Positions 8,328 to 16,644 of a DNA stretch of 64,000 nt are shown in pieces. The notes below the pieces were generated by a model. That model made no database searches. It saw only the letters and a list, made by a program, of their open reading frames with translations, and had not been told where the DNA came from. How positions within the stretch are numbered: position 1 is the first letter of the stretch; the number at the start of each line of letters is the position of its first letter. Source of the stretch: Roseibacillus ishigakijimensis (GTDB taxonomy: Bacteria; Verrucomicrobiota; Verrucomicrobiia; Verrucomicrobiales; Akkermansiaceae); contig NZ_JAENIO010000002.1 in the NCBI RefSeq assembly GCF_016595415.1, forward strand, positions 1 to 64,000, given 5' to 3'. A program made the position numbers and the translations under genes.

Positions 8328-9650
8328 ATGGCAGTTTTTAACTACAAGGCGCTGGGGGCTGGAGGAGCGGTGGTCACCGGAGAATTGACCGCTGGCGACC
8401 GTGGGGAAGCCCTGCGCCAGCTGGACAAAAAAGGGCTCCAGCCGGTCAAGGTGTCCGAGGCCAAAGTGGTGGCCAAGCCCAGCAAGGTGGACAAGACCAG
8501 TGCCCGGCGCAAACCCTCGGTGAAGGCCAGGCCCGAGGGCTTGGTGAAAGCTTCTCCCAAGGCGAAGGCCAAGGACAAGAACACCGAGGTGCCGGAAGGC
8601 CCCATCAAGATGAAGTCCAAGGAAGTCGTGTATTTCACGGAAGAACTCAGCGACATGTTGGCGGCCGGTCTCCAGCTCGAGCCCGCGCTCCGGGCGATGG
8701 AGGATAGGGAGGAGGACGGCACCATCAAGGTGGTCTCCGAGCGCATCCGCACCCTGGTGCGCGATGGCACGAGCTTTTCCCAAGCCCTCAAGCGCGTCAG
8801 CCCCAGCTTCGGCCCTCTCTATTGCTCCTTGGCCGCTGCCGGGGAGGCCAGTGGCGCCCTCGATACCATTTTGCGCCGACAGGCCCATTACCTGAAGACC
8901 ATTCAAGAACTCAAAGGCCGCATCACCCTGGCCCTTATTTACCCCAGTTTCCTCATTCTTTCTGGCATCGGAGTCTCGGTGATTTTTGTGACCAAACTGA
9001 TCCCGCAGCTCACTGGATTGCTCAAGGGCACTCCGGGCTCGGAGATGCCCATCGGGGTGCGGGTGATGATCGGGGCCAGTGACTTCGCCCGGCAATGGTG
9101 GCTGGTCGCCTTGCTCGTGCTAGTGGCGGCGGCCATCTTCTTCAAGGCGTGGAAGGATGCCGAGCGCAATCGCCCGGCCTGGGATCGCATCAAGCTCAAG
9201 CTGCCCCTCTACGGCAATGTCGTTCGAGGCCGCTTCTATGTGCAGTTTCTCGAAACCATGGCCAATCTGGTGGCCAATGGCCTGCCGTTGCTGCGTTCTC
9301 TGGAGCTGACCCGCGATGCCGCGCAGAATATCCATCTGCGCAGCAGCATGGACGAAATGATCGAGATGGTGGGGGATGGTCGTTCCCTCTCCTCTGCCAT
9401 GATTCGTTCTCAGATTTTTCCCCCATTGCTCATCGACATGGTGGCGGTGGGGGAGCAAACCGGAAAGATTGATCTCGCTCTCCGGCGGGCGGCGGAACGC
9501 TTTGACAAAGAACTGGATGCCGCTCTGCAGAAGGTAATGGCGATGGTCATGCCAGCCGTTTTGCTGCTGATGGCTTCGCTGGTGGGCACGATGGCCTACG
9601 CCATGATTTCAGCTATTTTCCAGACGATTAATAACTTGGGCGGCGTTTGA
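8328..9650 (+). CDS. GspF/PilC-type inner-membrane platform protein
   Basis: A 440-residue polytopic protein forming the inner-membrane platform to which the GspE-type ATPase docks. The N-terminal ~45 residues match the start of the family (FNYKALGAGG). Two T2SSF domains follow, at about 100-225 and 300-430, with three membrane segments near 207-230, 255-275 and 405-430. Between the N-terminus and the first domain is an unusual Lys/Pro-rich linker (about residues 45-100), which explains its excess over the usual ~400 residues. It is in an operon with the ATPase upstream and a small membrane-anchored protein 18 bp downstream. The linker could be a flexible tether to the ATPase; that is inference. 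Confidence 0.92.
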   Translation: MAVFNYKALGAGGAVVTGELTAGDRGEALRQLDKKGLQPVKVSEAKVVAKPSKVDKTSARRKPSVKARPEGLVKASPKAKAKDKNTEVPEGPIKMKSKEVVYFTEELSDMLAAGLQLEPALRAMEDREEDGTIKVVSERIRTLVRDGTSFSQALKRVSPSFGPLYCSLAAAGEASGALDTILRRQAHYLKTIQELKGRITLALIYPSFLILSGIGVSVIFVTKLIPQLTGLLKGTPGSEMPIGVRVMIGASDFARQWWLVALLVLVAAAIFFKAWKDAERNRPAWDRIKLKLPLYGNVVRGRFYVQFLETMANLVANGLPLLRSLELTRDAAQNIHLRSSMDEMIEMVGDGRSLSSAMIRSQIFPPLLIDMVAVGEQTGKIDLALRRAAERFDKELDAALQKVMAMVMPAVLLLMASLVGTMAYAMISAIFQTINNLGGV

Positions 9651-9668
9651 TTCTTAGCGTTCCAAGCC

Positions 9669-10358
9669 ATGAGAGTAAAAGTTCCGCTTCGTCCCGGTGT
9701 CCTCCTTCCCTTGGGAGGGTCTTTTGCTTTGGTCGTTCTCGTTGCCTTTTCCCTATTTTCGCGAGAATGGGGAAAGCGGAAAAATGACGACGAATCCGCT
9801 CAATTTCAGACTGTTGAATCTTTTCGGGAACGCGAAGGGGAGGGGTTGTCTCAGGCGACCAGTCAGTTGGTTCCGCGTGGGGTTTCCGCCTCCTCTCTTC
9901 TGCGCTTGGAGGAGGACGAACTGGGCTTTTTTCTGCTCTCCAAAGAGATGTTTGCGGGACATCGCGACTGGTTGGGCGGGACGGATATGGAGACGGCATT
10001 GTTCAATCAGCTTTCTCATCAGGAAGCAGCGGCCGTGTTTCAGAACACCCTCGATTTGAAGGCGCCCTTACGCGCTTGTTTCTCCAGGTGGGCAGAGGGG
10101 GAGGAGGGCGGTCCTGACGATTTGTCAGGAGAAGTTGCCGTTCGCTATTCAGTGGAGCCTTCCAAGGACCGCATTTATTACGACATCTCGCTCGATGTAA
10201 GAAATGTATGGGAGGAAGGAGCCCACGAGCATCTTTTTCGCTTGGAGAGTCTCTTCGTAGTGGCCGCGGGGCGGGTTCTGGCTCTTCCTTTGGGTGAGAG
10301 TGGGCAGGTGTTGTTAGTAGCGGTTCCGGAAGCCCCTCATCCGCTGGCGAGGCGGTAG
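9669..10358 (+). CDS. Unrecognised membrane-anchored protein in the gspE-gspF operon
   Basis: A 229-residue protein I do not recognise. One N-terminal membrane segment (about residues 9-30) is followed by a mostly polar periplasmic region of some 200 residues. This is the topology of minor pseudopilins or bitopic assembly proteins such as GspL/M/C, but no pilin cleavage motif or named domain is visible. It starts 18 bp after gspF, so co-transcription is likely, and it may be a lineage-specific secretion subunit. Function is inferred from position only. Confidence 0.65.
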   Translation: MRVKVPLRPGVLLPLGGSFALVVLVAFSLFSREWGKRKNDDESAQFQTVESFREREGEGLSQATSQLVPRGVSASSLLRLEEDELGFFLLSKEMFAGHRDWLGGTDMETALFNQLSHQEAAAVFQNTLDLKAPLRACFSRWAEGEEGGPDDLSGEVAVRYSVEPSKDRIYYDISLDVRNVWEEGAHEHLFRLESLFVVAAGRVLALPLGESGQVLLVAVPEAPHPLARR

Positions 10359-10469
10359 CCGGGAAGGGAGGTGGGAAAAGAACCGATGGCAGGCGGCTAT
10401 CCGGGCGATGTCGCGTTTTTTGCCAATTTTGTGGCCATTCTCGCGCTCGGAAGGACATTACCTCTGCGC

Positions 10470-12146
10470 ATGAAGACGCGACTAGTCACCTTTTCACTCT
10501 CACTTGCCGCCTCCTTTTTTCCTGCCGTCGCCGAGACGGAAGAGAAGCTTGAGCGGCCGAATATTCTCTTTGTGATGTCCGACGACCACACCACCCAGGC
10601 GGTGGGAGCGTATGCGACTTTGCTCAAGGAGCTGAATCCCACGCCCACTCTCGATCAATTGGCAGCCGAGGGTGTGGTCTTTGACAATGCTTTCTGCACC
10701 AATGCGATTTGCACCCCCAGCCGGGCCTGTATCATCACTGGACAATACCCTCACGTGAATGGCGTGACTGATCTGAACGGCAAGATCGATCCGGACAAGC
10801 AGATGCTGCCCATCCAAATGCGGGAGGCCGGATACCAAACGGCAATCGTGGGCAAGTGGCACCTCAAAGTGGAGCCCAACTTCGACTACTACAAGGTTTT
10901 GCCCGGGCAAGGGCATTATCACGACACCGTCTTTCGGGTGCAGGGTGAGAAGCCCTTTGGGGAGAATACCGTCCAGCACAAGGGCGAGCATTCCTCCGAT
11001 GCCATCACCGACTCCATGCTGGAATGGTTTGAGGAAAAGCGGGATCCGGACAAGCCCTTCTTCGTCTGCTACCAATTCAAGGCTCCCCACGACATGTTCG
11101 ACAACGCCGAACGGTATCAGGACTATCTGGCGGACGTCACCATCCCCGAGCCTCCCACTCTTTATGACGTTCCCGCCACGTTCGGTTCCCTCGCTACCCG
11201 GGGTCATGAGGATGAGCTTTTCCCGCATATCGGGACGTCCATCGGCACACGCAATCCCCGCCGTTCCTATGCCGTCGACTTGTTCCAGCTCTATCCTGAG
11301 GAATTTCCCAAGGACTACGATCCGGTGACTTTCAGCGAAGAGGAGACCACACGCTTTGCTTATCAGGTTTATCTGAAAAAATACCTGCGCTGTGTCAAGG
11401 GAGTGGACGACAACCTCAAACGCGTCCTCGACTATCTCGAGAAGGAAGGGCTCGCGGAAAACACCCTCGTTATTTACACTGGCGACCAGGGCTTCTGGCT
11501 GGGCGAGAATGATTACCAGGACAAGCGCTGGGCCTACGATCCCTCCATGCGGATGCCGCTAATCATCCGTTACCCCAAAGCCATGCCGGCGGGAGAGCGT
11601 CGCGAGGCCCTCATCGAGAATGTCGACTTCCCGGCTCTCATGCTGGACTACGCGGGAATTGAGATTCCGGAGTCGGTGCAAGGAAAGTCCTTCCGGCAAA
11701 TTTGTGAAAGCGGCGCAGAGCCCGCCGACTGGCGGCAGGCAGCCTACTATCGCTACTGGATGCATATGGCCCACCATGACAATCCTGGAGAAATGGCCAT
11801 CCGGACCAAGACCCACAAGCTGATCTTTCACTACGGGGTTGATTATGAAGGCGAATACCCCACCCCGCCGGCATGGGAACTCTACGACCTCACGAAGGAT
11901 CCGCAGGAGTTGAATAATCTTTATGACGACCCCGCTTACGCTGAGACCCGAGAGGCCTTGAAAAAGCAATTTGCCGAATTGCGGCAGCGAGTGGGCGATG
12001 ATGGCAGCCATTTCCCAAAGGCCGAGGCCGTGGTGCAGGAGTTCTGGGACTACAGCGAGGAGGATAGGCAAAAGGCCATTCAGATTTCTCACGATTACAA
12101 GGAGCGGCGGGAGAAAGAACTTTCCAATCGCCGACAGATTCCCTGA
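10470..12146 (+). CDS. Secreted type I sulfatase
   Basis: A 558-residue alkaline-phosphatase-superfamily sulfatase that hydrolyses sulfate esters, probably on algal or animal polysaccharides. A signal peptide covers about 1-21. NILFVMSDDH gives the metal-binding Asp38 and Asp39. The formylglycine site is Cys81 in CTPSR (81-85), followed by the usual ITGQ. VGKWHL follows near 130. The Cys-type site needs a maturase, either the formylglycine-generating enzyme or the radical-SAM anSME; neither is in this window. ATG 10470 was chosen because it gives a clean signal peptide; the frame extends upstream to 10371 but those residues look non-coding. The substrate cannot be named. Confidence 0.93.
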   Translation: MKTRLVTFSLSLAASFFPAVAETEEKLERPNILFVMSDDHTTQAVGAYATLLKELNPTPTLDQLAAEGVVFDNAFCTNAICTPSRACIITGQYPHVNGVTDLNGKIDPDKQMLPIQMREAGYQTAIVGKWHLKVEPNFDYYKVLPGQGHYHDTVFRVQGEKPFGENTVQHKGEHSSDAITDSMLEWFEEKRDPDKPFFVCYQFKAPHDMFDNAERYQDYLADVTIPEPPTLYDVPATFGSLATRGHEDELFPHIGTSIGTRNPRRSYAVDLFQLYPEEFPKDYDPVTFSEEETTRFAYQVYLKKYLRCVKGVDDNLKRVLDYLEKEGLAENTLVIYTGDQGFWLGENDYQDKRWAYDPSMRMPLIIRYPKAMPAGERREALIENVDFPALMLDYAGIEIPESVQGKSFRQICESGAEPADWRQAAYYRYWMHMAHHDNPGEMAIRTKTHKLIFHYGVDYEGEYPTPPAWELYDLTKDPQELNNLYDDPAYAETREALKKQFAELRQRVGDDGSHFPKAEAVVQEFWDYSEEDRQKAIQISHDYKERREKELSNRRQIP

Positions 12147-12336
12147 GCAAGGTCTGTCGTCCTGAGAGCAAGCTCGGGTTTCCTTTGCTCAATTGAGGTC
12201 GTCCTCTGATAAGTTGGAGACCTATTTCATCCGCCTGTTCCGTCCGGGAGCAGCGCGGATTTTTTTTTGCTTTTCGGGAGAGGGCGGTCGTCCATTGCCA
12301 TGGACAAAAGCGCGCGACATCCCGTAGGGTGCGGCC
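12147..12336. other. Intergenic gap between sulfatase and queD
   Basis: Nothing firm is seen. A weak GC hairpin followed by nine Ts near 12250-12270 may end sulfatase transcription. I looked for a preQ1 riboswitch before queD and did not find the expected motif. Confidence 0.3.
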
Positions 12337-12702
12337 ATGCGCGCCCAATTGACGAAAGAGTTCCGCTTCGAAGCGGCTCACACCCTGCCCAGTTTGCCGG
12401 AAGGCCACAAGTGTCGGCAGATGCACGGTCATTCCTTCAAGGTGGACATTTCCGTGGCTGGTGAAGTGGACGAAGAGATTGGTTGGGTTTACGACCACAA
12501 GCGCATCTCCGACGCCATGAACCCCTTGTTGGAAGTGCTCGACCACGGCTATCTCAACGACATCGAGGGATTGGAGAGCCCCACCATTGAGCGGTTGGCG
12601 GCCTGGTTTTGGCGCAAATTGGCGCCCGACCTTCCGGGATTGTGCGAGATTGTGATTTACGAAACGCCCACCGCACGCTGTGTCTTCCGGGGGGAGTTCT
12701 GA
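12337..12702 (+). CDS. queD: 6-carboxytetrahydropterin synthase QueD
   Basis: A 121-residue member of the 6-pyruvoyl-tetrahydropterin synthase/QueD family. QueD converts dihydroneopterin triphosphate to 6-carboxytetrahydropterin, the first committed step to preQ0 and queuosine. His15, His30 and His32 (MHGH) fit the zinc ligands and Cys26 fits the catalytic cysteine. Asp53-His54 and the C-terminal ETPT also match. Length is normal. The other window gene of this pathway, queG, lies 39 kb away; queC, queE and queF are not present. A eukaryote-type pterin synthase role is less likely given queG. Confidence 0.93.
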   Translation: MRAQLTKEFRFEAAHTLPSLPEGHKCRQMHGHSFKVDISVAGEVDEEIGWVYDHKRISDAMNPLLEVLDHGYLNDIEGLESPTIERLAAWFWRKLAPDLPGLCEIVIYETPTARCVFRGEF

Positions 12703-12749
12703 GCATTTGTCAGGCTTATCCCCACGCCAGGTTCTCCCTCTGATCGGGA

Positions 12750-14234
12750 TCAGCTCTCGGGATGCAGGGCCCGGAATTCCCCGTCGACGGGAGTGCGTTT
12801 GCTCACCACCACAATGGCCAGCCAAGCGAGGAGAAAGCCGGGAACGATCTCGTAGATCCCGGTGGTCTCATTCAACCCGGTGGCGATCCAGATGATGACG
12901 GTAGCGGCCCCGGTGACCATTCCGGCCAGAGCTCCGCTCCCGGACATTTTCTCCCAAGTCAGCGCCAGGATAATCATGGGGCCAAAGGCAGCTCCGAAGC
13001 CGGCCCAAGCGTTGGAGACTAGACTGAGAACCTGGGAATCCGGATCTCCCGAAATGAGGGCGGCGATGATGCCTACGGCCAGCACGCTGAGGCGGCCGGT
13101 GGTGACCAGTTGCTTGTCACTGGCCTTCTTGTTGACGAAAAGGCGGTAGAAATCCTCGGTGAGGGAAGAGGAGGAAACCAGCAATTGACTGGAGATGGTC
13201 GACATGATGGCGGCAAGAAGGGCGGCGTAGAGGAAGCCTGTGACCAGAGGGTGGAAAAGGAGGCCGGAGAGGACTACGAAAATGGTCTCGGGGTCTTCAA
13301 TCGCGATGCCATTGCGCTCGATGTAGGCGCGGCCAAAAATGCCCAATCCGATGGCTCCGAGGAGGGCAATGGCCATCCAGCTCATCCCGATGTTGCGGGC
13401 TTTGGCCACATCCGCGACGGAGCGCACGGCCATGAAGCGGACAATGATGTGGGGTTGTCCAAAATAGCCCAAACCCCAAGCCAAGGCCGAGACGAGCCCG
13501 ACGAAGGTGAGGCCGCTGAACAGGGAGAGGAAGTTGGGGTCGAGTTCGGTGAGGCGTCCAGCGGCTTGTCCGAAGCCATCGCCTTTTCCCGTGGTGAGGA
13601 TGACCAGAGGCATGATGACCAAGGCCAGCATCATGATGCAGCCTTGCACGAAATCAGTGAGGCTGACCGCCAGAAAGCCACCTATGACGGTGTAGGTCAG
13701 GACGATGGCGAGGGTGAACCAGACTCCGAACAGGTAGTCGCTTATGAATCCGAGGTTGATCAGTTCCCCGAAGGCACTGGCGAAGAGTTTGCCTCCCGCT
13801 ACCAGACCGGAGGCGGTGTAGACGACGAAAAAGATGACCACGATGATGGCCGAGACCATACGCAGGGGGAGGGCTCGGGAGGGAAAGCGATTGGCGAGAA
13901 ATTGGGGCACGGTGAGCGCATTGTCGTAGCGCTCGGTCTGCTCGCGTAGCCGCGGAGCGACGATGAGCCAATTGGCCAGGGCCCCGAGAAACAGACCGAT
14001 CCCAATCCAAGCCTCGATGAGGCCAGCCGCGTAGAGCGCACCGGGGAGGCCCATCAGGAGCCAACCGGACATGTCGGAGGCCCCTGCAGAAAGGGCGGCC
14101 ACCGCAGGGTGGAGATTGCGCCCGCCCAGCATGTATTCCTCGGAGTTGGCGGTGGATTTTTTCGCCGCATAAAAGCCGATGGCGATCATGAGGGCGAAGT
14201 AGAGAAAGAGGCTGATCCAGATTTCGAGGTCCAT
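12750..14234 (-). CDS. putP: Sodium/proline symporter PutP
   Basis: A 494-residue sodium:solute symporter, close to E. coli PutP (502 residues) in length and sequence style. It imports proline with Na+ as nutrient or osmoprotectant. About 13 membrane helices are visible. The family features are an early EEYMLGGR loop, SAGASDMSGWLLMGLPGA in helix 2 with the Na+/proline residues, and ISSQLLVSSSSLTED in helix 8. I chose ATG 14234, since the 19 codons upstream look unlike PutP. No putA lies nearby, which leaves osmotic uptake open as a role. Confidence 0.93.
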   Translation of the reverse strand: MDLEIWISLFLYFALMIAIGFYAAKKSTANSEEYMLGGRNLHPAVAALSAGASDMSGWLLMGLPGALYAAGLIEAWIGIGLFLGALANWLIVAPRLREQTERYDNALTVPQFLANRFPSRALPLRMVSAIIVVIFFVVYTASGLVAGGKLFASAFGELINLGFISDYLFGVWFTLAIVLTYTVIGGFLAVSLTDFVQGCIMMLALVIMPLVILTTGKGDGFGQAAGRLTELDPNFLSLFSGLTFVGLVSALAWGLGYFGQPHIIVRFMAVRSVADVAKARNIGMSWMAIALLGAIGLGIFGRAYIERNGIAIEDPETIFVVLSGLLFHPLVTGFLYAALLAAIMSTISSQLLVSSSSLTEDFYRLFVNKKASDKQLVTTGRLSVLAVGIIAALISGDPDSQVLSLVSNAWAGFGAAFGPMIILALTWEKMSGSGALAGMVTGAATVIIWIATGLNETTGIYEIVPGFLLAWLAIVVVSKRTPVDGEFRALHPES

Positions 14235-14379
14235 AGTCGATGAAGGTTGCGTGTGAGGTGGGTGAAGAGAGAGCTGGCCGCAGGGAGGCACCAGGGCACC
14301 CCCGCAGCAGGTTCGCGGCGACCCTCACACAGCGCTGACCTGCCGTCAAGGGAAGGGCAGGAATCAAGGGAGTGACCCT

Positions 14380-15147
14380 TTACTCGTTGGCAATCTCCAT
14401 ATCTTTGCGCAGGGCTTCGACCATCTTGATGAAACGCAAGTCCGCTTCCGGATTGGATTCGTTGTCGAAATTCAGCCCGTAGGGCCAGAAGTGCATGCGG
14501 TCGGCGCTCAGCACGGCCTCGGGGCCATCGAACTCGCGCAGCTGGGCATTGGCGTGTTCGCCTGTCCATTTGCCGTCTTTGACGAACTTGCGCCAGTTGT
14601 GGTGAGTGCCCACGCCGAGGGTGTGACTGATTTCATGCAGCGCCACCCGGCGGTTGATGGTGCCGCCCCAGTTGATCCACCCTTCGTAATTGGCGTCGGC
14701 GGTGGGGGTGCCGGGACTGTTGTTGGCCCAGACATGTTTCTTGAAGTTGGCGTTTTTGTTGAGAAAGGTGATGGCTGACTCCATGGCCTCCACGATGAGT
14801 TGGCGGCGGTCGTCCGGCCAATTTTCCGAACCTCCGGAAAGTTCGTAGGTGAGGGGACCGGCCAGTAGATCGGCGTGTTCTTTCTCTTTGCGCGCTTCTT
14901 CGTCCTGCAAACGGGCTTCCTCCGCCAGCTCCCGGGCGTAGGCCCAGTCCTCCTCATGCAAGAGCGCGCCCGGGATTTCCACCGAGCTGCCATTGCGCTT
15001 GCGAATGGTCACGCTGTCTTCGTCGGCGGAGAGAAAAACTCCGCTGATGCTGCGTCCGTCCTGAGAGCGCCAGGGACGCTGTTGCTGGGGGTTGCCAAAA
15101 ACGGTCGCGCTCAAAAGAACGAAGGCGAAAAGAGATTTCATGGACAT
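14380..15147 (-). CDS. Secreted SHD1-like protein with HExxH metallopeptidase-like motif
   Basis: A 255-residue exported protein. A signal peptide covers about 1-18. Residues 25-75 resemble the small SHD1-type beta-barrel common in planctomycetes and verrucomicrobia (WRSQDGR...VTIRK...V.IP). A charged helix at 72-93 leads to a second domain with HEISHTLG at 171-178, that is His171, Glu172, His175 and Gly178, followed by His182 and His183. This looks like a zinc site, but the third His falls one residue later than in the strict metzincin pattern HExxHxxGxxH. ATG 15147 has a purine-rich AGAGAAG just upstream; a GTG sits at 15153. It lies downstream of a same-strand sulfatase. Peptidase activity is inferred. 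Confidence 0.7.
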   Translation of the reverse strand: MSMKSLFAFVLLSATVFGNPQQQRPWRSQDGRSISGVFLSADEDSVTIRKRNGSSVEIPGALLHEEDWAYARELAEEARLQDEEARKEKEHADLLAGPLTYELSGGSENWPDDRRQLIVEAMESAITFLNKNANFKKHVWANNSPGTPTADANYEGWINWGGTINRRVALHEISHTLGVGTHHNWRKFVKDGKWTGEHANAQLREFDGPEAVLSADRMHFWPYGLNFDNESNPEADLRFIKMVEALRKDMEIANE

Positions 15148-15216
15148 GATCACTTCTCTTGCTAACGAAAAGGAGGATCATTTTCTTGGCAAAACGCGGC
15201 AAAAATGTGTGCTCGT

Positions 15217-16635
15217 CTACTCCCCCTGGAGGTCGTAATCGGCGCCATTCAGACTGTCGATCACGGAACTCATCCAGTGATGCAGTCCCTTTTTCATCTT
15301 CTCTAACTGGTCTTGGGAAGAGGGCTCCCCCGAGCGGTCTTGTCTTTCCCCGGGGTCCTGCCCGAGGTGATAGAGCTCGTAGCGGTCGCCATCGATGCGG
15401 TGCAGTTTCCAAGGCCAGTCCAACCAGGCGGCGTGACCCCGGGCCTCCTCGCGAGAAAAGAGGGGAAATTCGTCGACATCTTTGCGCAGCCGGGCCTGGT
15501 TGTGCGGACGGGGTGCTCCGGCCTCTTGTTTTTCCAGTAGGTCTTGTAAGATGGCATCGCTGTGAGTGGATTGCCCCTCTTGGAAGTGATGCCAAAAGCC
15601 GAGCGGAGGTCTTGGCCCCGGGCTGTCTTCTGCCAGCAGGGGAGTGATGTCGATTCCGTCGAGAGGGTGAGGAGGCGGGGTGCTGATTCCCGCCCAGGCG
15701 AGCAGGGTGGGATAGAGATCACTGGTGGAAACGGGGTGGGCACAGCGGCCGGAGAGGGAGCGGGAGGGCCACTCCACGATGGCGGGCACCCGGAGCCCTC
15801 CTTCGTAAACGCTCCCTTTTTTATTCCGCCCGCCACTGGTCGCGGAGACCAAGCCGCCATTGTCGCTGCAGAACCACAAAATGGTGTTCTCGGCGATCGG
15901 GGATTTCTGCAAAGTGGAGCGGAGACGGCCCACCTGTTGATCCAAGAGAGTGATTTCGCGGTAGTAGGCGGCGTGTTCGTGCTCCTGGTAAAGCTCTTCG
16001 TTCGCCGTGCTTTCGGCATGGGGCAGGTGGGGCGAGGGGAACCAGATCACCGCAAAGAGAGGTTTTTCGCCCTTCTGATGGCGGGCGAGAAAGTCCAGGG
16101 CGTGGTCCATGAGCAGAACCGAGCCCCGGCCTTGGTGTTGCTCGATGTGTCCTTGTCGACTCAGATAGGGGTCGTTGTCGAAAAAGTTGAGGCCGATGAC
16201 CCACTCCTCAAAGCCCATGCCTCCGGGGTTGCAGGGGGTGTCGGGTTGGGCGGCCCCGAGGTGGTATTTGCCAAAGAGGCCGGTGACATAGCCCGCGTCG
16301 CGGAGGGCTTCGGCGAGAGTGTATTCGTGGGGACGGAGGTAGCGGCCATGGTTGGGAACCTTTCCGCGCAGAGGGTGGCGCCCGGTCAAGACGCTGGCCC
16401 GGGTGGGAGAGCAGACCGGGGCGGCCGCGTAGAAGCGATCGAAAACCAGTCCTTTCCGGGCCATTTCATCGAGGGCCGGGGTTTGCACAAAGGGGTGGCC
16501 ATTGTAGCCGGTATCACCCCAACCCTGATCATCGGCCATGACCAGGATGATGCTGGGACGTTGCAGAGTCTCGTCATTCTCTTGGGCCAGCAAGGCGCCC
16601 CCGCAGCAGAGCAGAAAGAATAGTGTGCGCAGCAT
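15217..16635 (-). CDS. Secreted type I sulfatase, coupled to a PVC cytochrome gene
   Basis: A 472-residue sulfatase with a signal peptide at about 1-17. IILVMADDQGWGD supplies the first metal ligands (Asp35, Asp36). The formylglycine site is CSPTR at 75-79, followed by ASVLTGRHP. GKYHLG follows near 122. FCSDNGG near 251 gives the second metal pair. It belongs to a different subgroup from the sulfatase at 10470. Its start is 9 bp after the stop of the upstream cytochrome gene (16645-19662), so the two are almost certainly one transcript and probably act on the same external substrate. That substrate is unknown. Confidence 0.93.
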   Translation of the reverse strand: MLRTLFFLLCCGGALLAQENDETLQRPSIILVMADDQGWGDTGYNGHPFVQTPALDEMARKGLVFDRFYAAAPVCSPTRASVLTGRHPLRGKVPNHGRYLRPHEYTLAEALRDAGYVTGLFGKYHLGAAQPDTPCNPGGMGFEEWVIGLNFFDNDPYLSRQGHIEQHQGRGSVLLMDHALDFLARHQKGEKPLFAVIWFPSPHLPHAESTANEELYQEHEHAAYYREITLLDQQVGRLRSTLQKSPIAENTILWFCSDNGGLVSATSGGRNKKGSVYEGGLRVPAIVEWPSRSLSGRCAHPVSTSDLYPTLLAWAGISTPPPHPLDGIDITPLLAEDSPGPRPPLGFWHHFQEGQSTHSDAILQDLLEKQEAGAPRPHNQARLRKDVDEFPLFSREEARGHAAWLDWPWKLHRIDGDRYELYHLGQDPGERQDRSGEPSSQDQLEKMKKGLHHWMSSVIDSLNGADYDLQGE

Positions 16636-16644
16636 GGCCTCTCC

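Noticed and set aside
12147-12336. preQ1 riboswitch before queD
   Set aside because: The expected short pseudoknot core with an A-rich tail is absent.
14380-15147. Bona fide metzincin
   Set aside because: The third His is at motif position 12 or 13, not 11, and no Met-turn can be pointed to; kept only as HExxH-like.
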